Below, piece by piece: positions 1 to 12,300 of a stretch of 64,000 nucleotides of DNA; the first letter of the stretch is position 1; the number at the start of each line of letters is the position of its first letter. A program made the translations under genes and the position numbers. The notes beneath the pieces were generated by a model. The model ran no database searches, had not been told where the DNA came from, and worked only from the letters and a program-made list of their open reading frames with translations. The stretch is from Cladopsammia gracilis (Eukaryota > Cnidaria > Anthozoa > Scleractinia > Dendrophylliidae), in the NCBI GenBank assembly GCA_022457155.1, contig JAJGOT010000211.1, forward strand, positions 418,001 to 482,000. The letters run 5' to 3'.

Positions 1-1991
1 AAGTCTGATTCGTCATTACGGTAAACTTTTAAACAAACCGGACAGAAATTCCCTGATCTGAACAACCTGAGCGAGGAAAATATAAATTTATACGCATTCA
101 GTGCTATGGTTTATTGTGAAGCCGTAGGTCTGATTAATTTCTAGCCTGTTGGGCGTTTTTTTTTTATCATGTCTGTTTTATTCTTAGTCGAAAACTCTGA
201 AGTGAAAGATGGACCAGACGCACAGTCTAGAATCAATATAAAGATACAGAGAAACCCCTACTTTGGGGCACTTCTCAAGGACCCGGCAAAATGATCATAT
301 AATCTTTAAAAGACTTCTGTAACAATGCAAGGACGACTTGAACAAACAGTAGCAAAATATAGCTGGATCTTTGTGCAGATCAGGATCAGCAATGAACTAA
401 ATAATAAAACTTTAACATGCAAGGCTGATCAACAGGTTTCTTTCGTATAATCTTTGTAGTTTATATCACCCCTATTAAAGGGACACCTCTATTAAGGGGA
501 CAGGAACAAAGTTTGAGCGTCCCAAATGACATTTGAACCTCCATTAAAGGCCCACTATTACCCAAACTGCATTGCGAATTTAACGCAGTAGAAAATTCCC
601 GAAAGAGCCAATCATGAGCGAGCTCGTCATTTGAAAACAAAAAAAAAAAGACCGCAAAGCCGATTAAAGGGGACAGTTAAATGTTGTACGTGACCACCAA
701 AGAAGATTGGCGAGATTTTACTGTTCTCTAACACAAGTCATGAAGATATTCAAATCCTCAGCTCTTATTCTAAATGATTACGGTAAATAAAGGAAGAGAA
801 GAACGCGACCGTGGACATTATTGTTTTGGCTCTTCCTCCCCGCCCCTCCCCTCATGTGCCTCGCGCTCCGCTCTCGTTGCTCGCGCACCCCAAACGCGCC
901 TGTTGTGCAGACTACGTCCAGCACTTGTCCAAACGATGTCTGTGATTCGCTAAGAAAACAATATATTTGTCCCGCTGGGATAGGGATTAGAGATAGGGGC
1001 ATTGTTCAAGTGATGTATCGTTCGCCAATCACAGACATGGTTTGGACAGCTACGGGGTCGCCCAGACTTCGGAAAGCAGAAAATAACAAAAGAAAAGAGT
1101 ACTGATTGTTTGTACCTTGAACACGCGCTGCAGAGTGTTTGTAGGAACTGAGCTTCTGCTCCGTCACGTGGCTTCGTATACTACATGTATAGAACAGAAA
1201 GAGGTGGAATAAATGAGACTGCAAGGAGCAATGTCACCGATTTTTAGCTTCATTTTGAAAAGCCAAAAAAACATAACGTAAATTCTTCCATTAAGCTATA
1301 CTATACTACTGAAATAGAACTGTTATAAATTGTCTACATGTACCTGTGCGTGGCGAAAGACACTACCACCAGCCCCCTTATCACAGATTGTTATATAGCT
1401 GGAGTTTTTCTCTATACAACGCGCGCGTTCATTGGTTGATACATGGTCACATGACATCTAACAAACAAACTGTTTCAAGCCAAACATACATGAGCGGGCA
1501 ACGTTTGCGAAAGCGGGCAACAATTTTGACGTCAGGGGGTAACAGTGCAATGTTGCCCGCTAGTGCACGTGATCAGACCGTGACAAAAGGTGGCATGATT
1601 ATGATGCGATTGATGTTTACCTCGAGTGCTCGGCGCGTTTTTCAAATTGTACTTTTTACAAATGTCTTGCGTTGCTATAACAAATCACTTAATGACTGAT
1701 CCCTCGGAAAACAGTCATTTAGTGTTTAATGCGTGTTCGTGTTCTTTTTTACTATTTCTCTGATGACCAATGCCACTGCATTAAATGGAGAACACGTTTC
1801 CACTAATTTTTGATGCACAAACCTCGTGTTTCCATCTGGATGTGGATACATCGCCTGGTGACCGCCTCAAGCATGATGCACACATTCCACACATGTCACA
1901 TGTCCAACGACCTAATCAATCAAACAGCACATCACTGATCTGTTATGATTCATTCATCATCATGATATAAGTCGCCAAGTTCAATATTGCT
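1..1991. other. non-coding, probably intronic or 3' of PHF10-like gene
   Basis: No exon was recognised. There are degenerate copies of a motif like CTATTAAAGGGGACA around 480-680, and an imperfect inverted repeat at about 928-1050 whose arms read GTCCAAACGATGTCTGTGA and TCACAGACATGGTTTGGAC. The last exon of the minus-strand PHF10-like gene was looked for here as a tryptophan-and-cysteine-rich end of the PHD finger and was not found. Confidence 0.5.
928..1050. repeat. imperfect inverted repeat
   Basis: The left arm GTCCAAACGATGTCTGTGA is matched with few changes by the reverse complement of TCACAGACATGGTTTGGAC at the right. It looks like a small transposon remnant; no target-site duplication was identified. 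Confidence 0.5.
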
Positions 1992-2349
1992 GAGAAATAG
2001 AATAGGAATTGAAACTCGGAAGAGAAAGAGCCTTCGCTAATTAAAATTATCGCGGCAACATTTTGACAGATGGTTTTCCAGTAAAAACACTATGGACTAC
2101 TATGGGCCGGTTATTTAAACGAAGTCTAACTTAGATCACGGTTTTAGAAAATTAATGGATCCCCATATCTGAGAAATAGAATAGGAATTGAAACTCGGAA
2201 GAGAAAGAGCCTTCGCTAATTAAAATTATCCCGGCAACATTTTGACATATGGTTTTCCAGTAAAAACACTATGGACTACTATGGGCCAGTTATTTAAACG
2301 AAGTTTAACTTAGATCACGGTTTTAGAAAATTAATGGACCTCCATATCT
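1992..2349. repeat. 179-bp tandem duplication (two copies)
   Basis: Two head-to-tail 179-bp copies, 1992-2170 and 2171-2349, differ at only a few positions. Each begins GAGAAATAGAATAGGAATTG and ends in CCATATCT. The segment GGTTATTTAAACGAAGT inside each copy recurs inverted near 2505-2525 (CTTCGTTTAAATAACCGAC), so the duplication seems to lie inside a larger inverted-repeat element. Confidence 0.85.
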
Positions 2350-2554
2350 GTTTATAAGTCGGTTATTTCAAGAGATGAATGTTTTTCTACTCTGTGCTAT
2401 ATGCCTACATCGATACTTGACATTGGTTACAGTAAATAGCGTTCAAATGTTAGAGTTGGCCAGATTAAAATGGGGTCACACCACGATTTTGTTAAACACC
2501 GTCTAAACTTCGTTTAAATAACCGACCCTATGGTTCTATATTTTGGCTCAGATA

Positions 2555-2660
2555 TGTGGAAAATAGCAAGTCTGGGATAGGGTAGGGATTTTCGGTGTGT
2601 AGTGTAGTATAGGGTTGCAAAATCAGCTGAACATGGTCTGGAATAGGGTAAGGGTTTCAG
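2555..2660 (-). repeat. dispersed repeat with CCCTATCCCAGAC motif
   Basis: The reverse complement reads ACCCTATCCCAGACTTGC and GCAACCCTATACTA, shared with a plus-strand copy at about 16085-16185 and weaker relatives near 17010-17060 and 61060-61140. No coding content is visible. Confidence 0.6.
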
Positions 2661-3253
2661 AGTCCCTGCGGCACACCCCACACAAAAATGAACAGTACCG
2701 TCCCCCCTCCCGGGGCTCCCTACTACATGTACATGTATCTGGACGCCTGGAACAGGATAATTTCCGGTCTATACTTCTACATACATACGAGTTGTCAAAA
2801 TGCCGCACAGAGTTTGGAAAGAGAGGAGCCTGTCAGTACGACCCATCTTCGAGTTCTGTACTTTAACAGTGAAAAGGTGGATTCAGATAATTTGCTTTTA
2901 CGTATTTGGATAAACAGATAAATTAGCCGCTTGCAAACCGCGTTCTAACAGTGCAGTTCACACAATCAAGTGAACATAACCCACAATGTGTACATGTACC
3001 ACACAATTTGAAAGCGTTTCACTTGTCTCTTCATTGAGGATGCGTTTGTTGTGGGTGAGTTGCATGTACAGTACAGGTCGAAGATACATTGTATGCGACC
3101 ACAAACTGACGCGTTAAATGCGTTGGTAAAAAACGGGTCAACGCGATTGCGTTTTCCAAACGGGAATCGAAAACGCGCTTTCAGTAAAGCTCATTAGTAT
3201 GTATGAGGTAGCTCTTTGTTTCCTACTGTTTAGCATTATGTATTTTCACTCAC

Positions 3254-3329
3254 CGACAGGAATCTGCTTAAGCCCAACGCAGAAGCTGTGATATCCACGG
3301 TCACACTCATCACAGAACAGCATCTTGTC
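3254..3329 (-). CDS. PHF10: PHF10-like exon 12 (PHD2 core)
   Basis: Encodes [20 protein letters not shown] then KQIPVG, the C-x2-C, H and C ligands of the second PHD finger. Acceptor TTGACAG, donor GTGAGTG, ending in phase 1. The remaining two cysteines must lie in a further exon. Confidence 0.93.
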
Positions 3330-6300
3330 CTGTCAACAAGGCAGCAAACCAATTCATTAACACAGCATTACATTGTGCAATGGTTTTTTTTTTGCGACAC
3401 AAAATGACATTGCTGCTCCTTCCTGCTCCTTAGAACCGTGACTCAAGATTTGACTCTAAAGTGTAAAACACTGTAAAGCTAATGGTACCATGCAAACGTA
3501 CTGCCAAAGAGGTTTCATTTGAATGGTCACACCACAGGATTTCGTTGACAAACTCAAAAGTTAGAACAAATGGTACCATGCAAAAGTACTGCCAAAGAGG
3601 TTTCATTTGAATGGTCACACCATAGGATTTCATCAACAGACTCAGAAGTTAGGACAAATGGTACCATGCAAACGTACTGCCAAAGAGGTTTCATTTGAAT
3701 GGTCACACCATAGGATTTCATCAACAGACTCAAAAGTTAGAACAAATGGTACCATACAAAAGTACTGCTGAAGAGGTTTCATTTGAATGGTCACACCATA
3801 GGATTTCGTTGACAAACTCAAAAGTTAGAACTACACTGTTCCCTACATCATGTCTCCATAACTAACTCTGGCAGTGAAAGGGTTAGGCTTGGGTCGACAT
3901 ATTACCTCATCAAATGGATCTCTACAGATAATGCAAGTCTTGCATTCCATGCACTGCCAGGGGTAAGTCTGGATCACTGCTACCAGCTGCGTGTTCATGT
4001 CCAGACAAGATGGGTGACCTGACAATTACAATGTATATGTTGTGGTTCAATTTTATCCTTGGTTCAAATTTTATTTTCTTTTGTTTTTGGCTATGTATGG
4101 TTATGTATGATAATGAGTTTTAAACAAAGGAAAATAAAATTTGAACCAGGGATAAAATTGAACCACAACATATACAAATGGGACAAACTATAAATAGGTC
4201 CACAATGCACACATGTGCAAAAAAAAAAAGGTGAATTCACTTGCTGCTTTCTCCTGTCCGAAAATTCTAGCTGATCTTATTTCACAGCCAAAATGATATT
4301 TTTTATCCCTCCGAAAACAAAAGGTATCAAAGTTTCCGATGTTACGAGAGCAAGGGACAATATTTTAGTAAAAAAAACTCTAAGTTTTTAGTCTTATTAA
4401 AGTGCACATGAAGTGAAATTTCACTACCGTTTTTTATAGGGTTTTATGTTGTTTATATCTCCTTTATTTCATTTTCAGTCGTTTTCCTCTTTTGCGCGAA
4501 GCAGATCCACTATTTTTAGCGGTTTGGAAACTCCCGCCGGGGCCTGAAATTTGCGACATTTTGAGTGCGGCCAAGAAGGTACAAACAATGGATTTGTGAT
4601 GTCATTCATGTGTTCGATCACAACAAAACCTGGCGGAGAAGGGATCGAACCCGGGGCTAAAAATAATACGCGTCGCTTTCAAACATATTAATCGAAAGAA
4701 TCCTTCCACAAGTTGCCAAAACTCCACTGTAAAACAAGTGACGCGCTCAGTTGTTTGCACACTAATGACGTCACTAGAACCCAGGTCCTAGTTTAATATG
4801 CCCAACTTGCGTCGCTTGTTAAAATATGTTCCCGCCACTTCAAATGACTAATTTACCCATCAAAATAATTCTTAAAACACCTTATTTCAGATTATCGAAA
4901 AAAATGGTAGTGAAATTTCACATTTAACTACGAATTTTTAAGTTGACTAAGACCTTCTAAACATGTTTTCTCCTGTTTACGTACATGTACAGAAATAACT
5001 GAATTTGCTCTTGCACTCTGCCGCAGTCACAGGCTTGCTCTACTTCCGCACTTGCTCTGTATTTTATCAATTATCGCATTCAAACGGCTGTGAACAGTCT
5101 TCTTACAGGTTTGTACTGTAGCTGAACAATAACTTATCGCATTCAAACGGCTGTGAACAGTCTACTTACAGGTTTGTACTGTAGCTGAACAATAACTTAT
5201 CGCATTCAAACGGCTGTGAACAGTCTTCTTACAGGTTTGTACTGTAGCTGAACAATAACTTATCGCATTCAAACGGCTGTTAACAGTCTACTTACAGGTT
5301 TGTACTGTAGCTGAACAATAACTTATCGCATTCAAACGGCTGTGAACAGTCTTCTTACAGGTTTGTACTGTAGCTGAACAATGACTTATCGCATTCAAAC
5401 GGCTGTTAACAGTCTACTTACAGGTTTGTACTGTAGCTGAACAATGACTTATCGCATTCAAACGGCTGTTAACAGTCTACTTACAGGTTTGTACTGTAGC
5501 TGAACAATAACTTATCGCATTCAAACGGCTGTTAACAGTCTACTTACAGGTTTGTACTGTAGCTGAACAATGACTTATCGCATTCAAACGGCTGTGAACA
5601 GACTTCTTACAGGTTTGTACTGTAGCTGAACAATGACTTATCGCATTCAAACGGCTGTTAACAGTCTTCTTACAGGTTTGTACTGTAGCTGAACAATGAC
5701 TTATCGCATTCAAACGGCTGTGAACAGACTTCTTACAGGTTTGTACTGTAGCTGAACAATGACTTATCGCATTCAAACGGCTGTTAACAGTCTTCTTACA
5801 GGTTTGTACTGTAGCTGAACAATGACTTATCGCATTCAAACGGCTGTTAACAGTCTTCTTACAGGTTTGTACTGTAGCTGAACAATAACTTATCGCATTC
5901 AAACGGCTGTGAACAGTCTACTTACAGGTTTGTACTGTAGCTGAACAATGACTTATCGCATTCAAACGGCTGTTAACAGTCTACTTACAGGTTTGTACTG
6001 TAGCTGAACAATGACTTATCGCATTCAAACGGCTGTTAACAGTCTACTTACAGGTTTGTACTGTAGCTGAACAATGACTTATCGCATTCAAACGGCTGTT
6101 AACAGTCTACTTACAGGTTTGTACTGTAGCTGAACAATAACTTATCGCATTCAAACGGCTGTGAACAGACTTCTTACAGGTTTGTACTGTAGCTGAACAA
6201 TGACTTATCGCATTCAAACGGCTGTTAACAGTCTACTTACAGGTTTGTACTGTAGCTGAACAATGACTTATCGCATTCAAACGGCTGTTAACAGTCTACT

Positions 6301-9300
6301 TACAGGTTTGTACTGTAGCTGAACAATAACTTATCGCATTCAAACGGCTGTGAACAGACTTCTTACAGGTTTGTACTGTAGCTGAACAATGACTTATCGC
6401 ATTCAAACGGCTGTTAACAGTCTACTTACAGGTTTGTACTGTAGCTGAACAATGACTTATCGCATTCAAACGGCTGTGAACAGTCTACTTACAGGTTTGT
6501 ACTGTAGCTGAACAATAACTTATCGCATTCAAACGGCTGTGAACAGTCTACTTACAGGTTTGTACTGTAGCTGAACAATGACTTATCGCATTCAAACGGC
6601 TGTTAACAGTCTACTTACAGGTTTGTACTGTAGCTGAACAATGACTTATCGCATTCAAACGGCTGTGAACAGTCTACTAACAGGTTTGTACTGTAGCTGA
6701 ACAATGACTTATCGCATTCAAACGGCTGTTAACAGTCTACTTACAGGTTTGTACTGTAGCTGAACAATGACTTATCGCATTCAAACGGCTATGAACAGTC
6801 TACTTACAGGTTTGTACTGTAGCTGAACAATGACTTATCGCATTCAAACGGCTGTGAACAGTCAACTTACAGGTTTGTACTGTAGCTGAACAATAACTTA
6901 CCACTATTTTCACACTGGGAGCAATGAATGAGATCTTCCGGTAATCCTTTCTTGTTTGAGTCAGAACCTTTCAGGCAAATACCACACAAAGCATTGGGAC
7001 GTTTTGGTGGCTGCAGAAATAAATTATTGATCATCATCAGGGAAAGTCAAAGTCAGCAGCCAGAGTACACATGTACATGGTAAATACCATAACATTAATT
7101 TTACGTTTTCAAATTCTTAATTTCAAGTTTTCGATTCTAAAATTTCAATTTCAAATTTCAGATTTCAGATTTTCATGTGAGTGTTCCCTAAGATTATTTT
7201 TGTAAGAATACGGGAAACTCTTTGAGACTGTTGCTCACTTGAGTTTTTATCTTTATCAAGCTTGGTAATTTGTCCCCATGTCAGTTTCATTAGTGACCTA
7301 GGGCAGGTTCTAAATCAACAGTCTTCCTCCAGGCAGCTTTTAGAAGTCATTGCTACAGTGTACATGTGCTCTCAGCCACTCTGCACTTATCACCAGATAT
7401 ACTGTCCAACCCCAGTCGTCTTCTAATTTTCGCTATTTTTGCTATCTTTGCTATTTGTGTGCAGTGTGTGTGTGTTTATGTGTTTGTAATAGATGTCTAC
7501 ATGTGAATTGATACTATACAAGACTAGTGTCTAACTAAGAAAACTGTATGGTTTACTTAGACGCTAGGCATTTCCTCAAAAGGTATTTATATTTACATGT
7601 AGTTATTCGTCCTATTGTTTTAGTATTTTTAGTTTAGCTAGCTATATATATATATATATATATATAGTGTTGTGACAGGTCTCTCAAACAATGCTGTATG
7701 CCTTGTCGAAGACAGAGGATCACTCTAGTAAAGTGCGATCTTGTAGCTTGAAAAGGTTAATGTAGAATGCGTTGTAATTATCAAGCTTCCAACTCCATGT
7801 CTTGACTTGATTTTGCTTTATTGACCCTACGTTTCGGCCATCACGGCCTTCTTCAGGGGAGTTACAAGTGTGTTAAGGCTTGCGTAAACCGTTGGCTATT
7901 CAAAACTATAACGTGACCTGTATGGCGTCTATGATTGGTAGATAAACTAACAAAGTTATGCGCGCGCTAGAAAGTGCGCGCACTAATGTGGGTTAAATAG
8001 CGTGCACTGAAACGCGCGCGTCTTAATGTGGCGTAGTAGGAGAAAAATATAATAGTGTAAAATATAGATAGATTACCAATCATAGTAACTATGAAATGTA
8101 TACCTAATATAAAAAGTATAAGTGTATCATAATGCGGCACCTAAATGCAGTATGGCTCCGAGAGAAGGAAAGGATAATGAGTGAGTTCAGTCTAAAATAA
8201 TAAGCTTGTGTAGACAGCAAATAAATTCAATGAAATGAAGGTGTAAATGAAATAAAATGAAATGAAATGAAACCAGAAACTAGATCAAGTTATTGATTAC
8301 TGGTTTCAGTCTGTTAATCCAGTAACTTTCTCTCGTTCTTCTTGTGTCTAGATTCTTGTTTCGTACTTTTTCGATGACTGATAACTTCATGTGCTGGCGT
8401 CCACATTTTTTGAAATGTCTTACTGTAGGGATGTTCTTATTCCCGATGGTGAAGTCTGATCTGTGTTGGTTTGCTCTCATGTGTATGCTGCTTTTTGTCT
8501 CTCCAATGTACTGGTATTAGGCGTAGGTCTGTATATACACCGGACAGCGATGCAACTAAATGTATCATCTGTAGCCGCTCATTCAACTGCAACAAAGGCC
8601 TCAAAATACACGTTACACACATGCACAAACAGCACAGACCTACGCCTAATACCAAGCCGGGATTTTGGCCGTGCATGTCTGATCCACGTCGTGCCTGTTG
8701 CCTATCATATGGCTCGTTCTCCAGTTCAATAACAAGTACAACCACCCGTGAAACAGTTATCTTGAAACAACGCAGTAACTGCCAAACTGAGAATGTTATC
8801 TACCTGATCACTTGTGCCAAATGTAAAGATCAGTACATTGGAGAGACAAAAAACAGCATACACATGAGAGCAAACCAACACAGATCAGACATCACCATCG
8901 GGAATAAGAACATCCCTACAGTAAGACATTTCAAAAAATGTGGACGCCAGCACATGAAGTTATCAGTCATCGAAAAAGTACGAAACAAGAATCTAGACAC
9001 AAGAAGAACGAGAGAAAGTTACTGGATTAACAGACTGAAACCAGTAATCAATAACTTGATCTAGTTTCTGGTTTCATTTCATTTCATTTTATTTCATTTA
9101 CACCTTCATTTCATTGAATTTATTTGCTGTCTACACAAGCTTATTATTTTAGACTGAACTCACTCATTATCCTTTCCTTCTCTCGGAGCCATACTGCATT
9201 TAGGTGCCGCATTATGATACACTTATACTTTTTATATTAGGTATACATTTCATAGTTACTATGATTGGTAATCTATCTATATTTTACACTATTATATTTT

Positions 9301-12300
9301 TCTCCTACTACGCCACATTAAGACGCGCGCGTTTCAGTGCACGCTATTTAACCCACATTAGTGCGCGCACTTTCTAGCGCGCGCATAACTTTGTTAGTTT
9401 ATCTACCAATCATAGACGCCATACAGGTCACGTTATAGTTTTGAATAGCCAACGGTTTACGCAAGCCTTAACACACTTGTAACTCCCCTGAAGAAGGCCG
9501 TGATGGCCGAAACGTAGGGTCAATAAAGCAAAATCAAGTCAAGACATGGAGTTGGAAGCTTGATAATTACAACGCATTCTATATATAACCGTACATCCTG
9601 TGCCCAAGTTCAGGAGTTGCCATAAAGCCATTATGGTAACAACCGGGAGGGCACATTGTATACATAATTGTATATATATATATATATATTTCCTTGTAAC
9701 AAAAAATGTCATGTAAATGTGAAAATAAAGTATTGTATTGTATTGTATTGTATTGTGTTGTGTTGTATTGTATTGTGTTGTGTTGTGTTGTGCTGTGCTG
9801 TGCTGTGCTGTGCTGTGTTGTGCTGTGCTGTGCTGTGCTGTGCTGTGCTGTGCTGTGCTGTGCTGTGCTTTGCTTTGCTTTGCTTTGCTGTGCTGTGCTG
9901 TGCTGTGTTGTATTGTCACAGTACCCTAAACCACAGTCAATCCCCATGCCCTCCTTTGTCAATAACTTACTTTGTATCTGCCTGGTATTTTCTTGGCAGG
10001 AGGCTCTTCAGTTTCTTCGTCCGAACTCTCAGCATCAGATTCATCTGCTGTGGACTCCTAATTAGCAAGATATTATTTATCTCTTTATTATTTTCAATAC
10101 ACTAAACTGTACAGAGTAACCATCACTTCAGTTTGTGCTTATTGGCACATGATGTCATAACTTGGCCGATATTTGGTGCATTTGTATGAATTTTTGCCAC
10201 CAAAATTGTCTTGAAAAGATCTCCTCATTGAAAGCATAAAATTGTGCCCCCTCCTACATTGTATTTATGATGTACTTGACCACCCCTATAACTTTAGGAA
10301 TCTTTTTCTGAGTACATCCATAGTCTAAGACATGTGCCACATTAATCTATGCACTGAGAGCTGCAAAATAAGCTATAATTTAGGGGTATACCTAACATAC
10401 AAATTTATTATGACATTATTTAACATTTTTATTTTTGTGTTTTAAACTCATTTCTATGAAAGCCATAACTTCCTTCATAAAATTAATGCTGATATGATTT
10501 ATGAAATACCCTGATGAATAGCTTTCAAATGGTACATGATACATGGGGGCAGAGGTTTTATTTATAAATTTGGAAAAAAAATGGTATTCGCCTTAGGGCT
10601 TAAAGGATTAAGGTATTGTGACAAAACCATTCAAAATACCGTAGAATTCTGAAAGTAGTGGCTCCCATTACTTTTGGAATTAAAACCCTAAGGGGCTGCA
10701 AGCTTTTGAGTAGCAAATTTGAAAATTTGAATGGAGTTTTCAAGCTTACGCGTCGGTTTTGTAAATTCATTCCGAGATTCGGAATTCCTGTGAAAATTTT
10801 ACCGCATTTTCGGAAACAAAGAGCAACAAAATATAATTTTCTTTGAAATGTTACATATCCGAACAATATTAGGTTTTTTATGCGTGTAGCGAAGTTATTT
10901 GTCCGTTAACTAGTGATTTTCAAAGTGTTTTCTAGAGAGATCTTCAAGGTTTCATTCAAATCTCAGACGTTACAAAGAATTATTCAAATGTTCATTTCAG
11001 TCTTGTGGATTACTGGTCATGCATGACGAAGCATGGCTGTAATACGAAGGCAAAATTGAATGTTCTGACTCGAGATAAATATTAATAAGGACTGACGTAA
11101 AATACTACGGTGTACTACGGTTGTCAAAACCAGAATTCTAAGCTACATTGTATTGTTGCAATGGGGTTGCTTTTGAGAGATTGTACATGTAGTTTCTTTT
11201 CCAAATTTGTTCTTAGACCAGTAATTCTGTAACATTATTAATTTTTATGTACTTTCAGGGGACCATTGCTTTCGGGAATTGCAAGCAAGTTCAAGTTTAC
11301 TATTCACACTTATTCAATTACAATACAACAACAATAAGGAAAAAAAAAGAAGAAGTAAAAACAGAGCTAACTATCCATTGAATTAAACATAACAAACGAA
11401 AAAGTGTGTAGCAGTCAAAGGAGCCAAGCTTCCGAGTTGGCTACTACCACAGAGCGATTACAAGTGGGTGGAGTTTATACAGAACTTTTAGAAACTAGTT
11501 ATGAAGCTCTGACTAAATTAATCACATTGAAAAGGAAGGGTATATTAAACAGGGTTTTCGTTTGAGGCCGGAGGCCGGACGTTTCGTCCGGTCGTTTTCC
11601 ATTCCACGTCCGGTACTTTGATACCAATATTTTGGAGTTTTTTTTTTATTTTATTTATTATTATGTCCGCTACTTTACAAAACTGTTGAAAACCCAGCAG
11701 TATATATGAGTTACAATAACTGTTTAAATTAAATAATTAAATAAAAAATAAATTAATGTTGTTCAACATGCCTGACAAACAGGCCTCAAAATTTTGTAAC
11801 TTTTGGGAGCCATTACTTTTGGAATTTTTCAGTAACCAACTATAATTCTACTAGTGCAATGCAAACCACTTTTTATGTACATCCTTTTGCAGACAATAAT
11901 AACAATGGTAAAACTGTACCGGCAGAGAAATGCCATCTGATTCCTCCAACTCTTCTTTTTGAGGAGGGATATATGGTGCAGGAGGGAGTGGGGGCTTTGG
12001 CATTACCATGACAGTACCCAGAGGAAAGTTCTTCAGTTCTTCTGCAGTATACCTTTATTAAAAGGAAAAAGATCAAAATCTGTCAAGTATATGTACAGTA
12101 ATATGCATATTTTTGTTTTCCTTTGCCTCAGATCACGGTAATGAATCTGAGATAAACGAAAATTTTCAAACCACAGAAAAATTTGAACCACAACATATTG
12201 ACTAACTGACAATTACAAATTTTACCCTCCAGATACTTTGGGGGGACTGGGCACCAGCTTTCAGTACTAGGCTTTTGGGATTGTTTGGGTAACCAGCATT

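Larger units (their letters stand above)
7763..9581. mobile_element. head-to-head inverted dimer of a Penelope-like element 3' end
   Basis: The left arm 7763-8530 and right arm 8636-9581 are near-identical inverted copies, with a 105-bp unpaired spacer at 8531-8635. The right arm keeps about 177 bp (8656-8830) that the left arm lacks, which accounts for the length difference. Both arms carry the C-terminal GIY-YIG coding sequence near the centre and the 3' UTR outside. The 3' UTR has a hammerhead-like core (CTGAAGA, a GGCC/GGCC stem, GAAAC). PLEs are known for GIY-YIG endonucleases, partial inverted copies and hammerhead motifs. The dimer sits in intron 9 of the PHF10-like gene. Confidence 0.9.

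Noticed and set aside
1..3253. Search for the last exon of the PHF10-like gene
   Set aside because: No minus-strand acceptor followed by a tryptophan and C-x2-C pattern was visible; it is probably outside the window.
4620..4650. tRNA T-arm-like GGTTCGATCC on the minus strand
   Set aside because: No A box, anticodon stem or acceptor pairing could be found; it lies inside a TIR element.
5540..5902. Open frame with a 21-residue repeat ([15 protein letters not shown])
   Set aside because: It comes from the 63-bp minisatellite, whose unit is a multiple of three, inside an intron; no start context or domain supports a protein.
5071..6898. CRISPR-like regular repeats
   Set aside because: There are no unique spacers; units are directly adjacent and near-identical, so this is a minisatellite in a eukaryotic genome.
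9668..10105. Open frames rich in Leu-Cys-Cys and Ala-Gln-His-Ser repeats, both strands
   Set aside because: Direct product of the pentanucleotide array; no independent evidence for coding.
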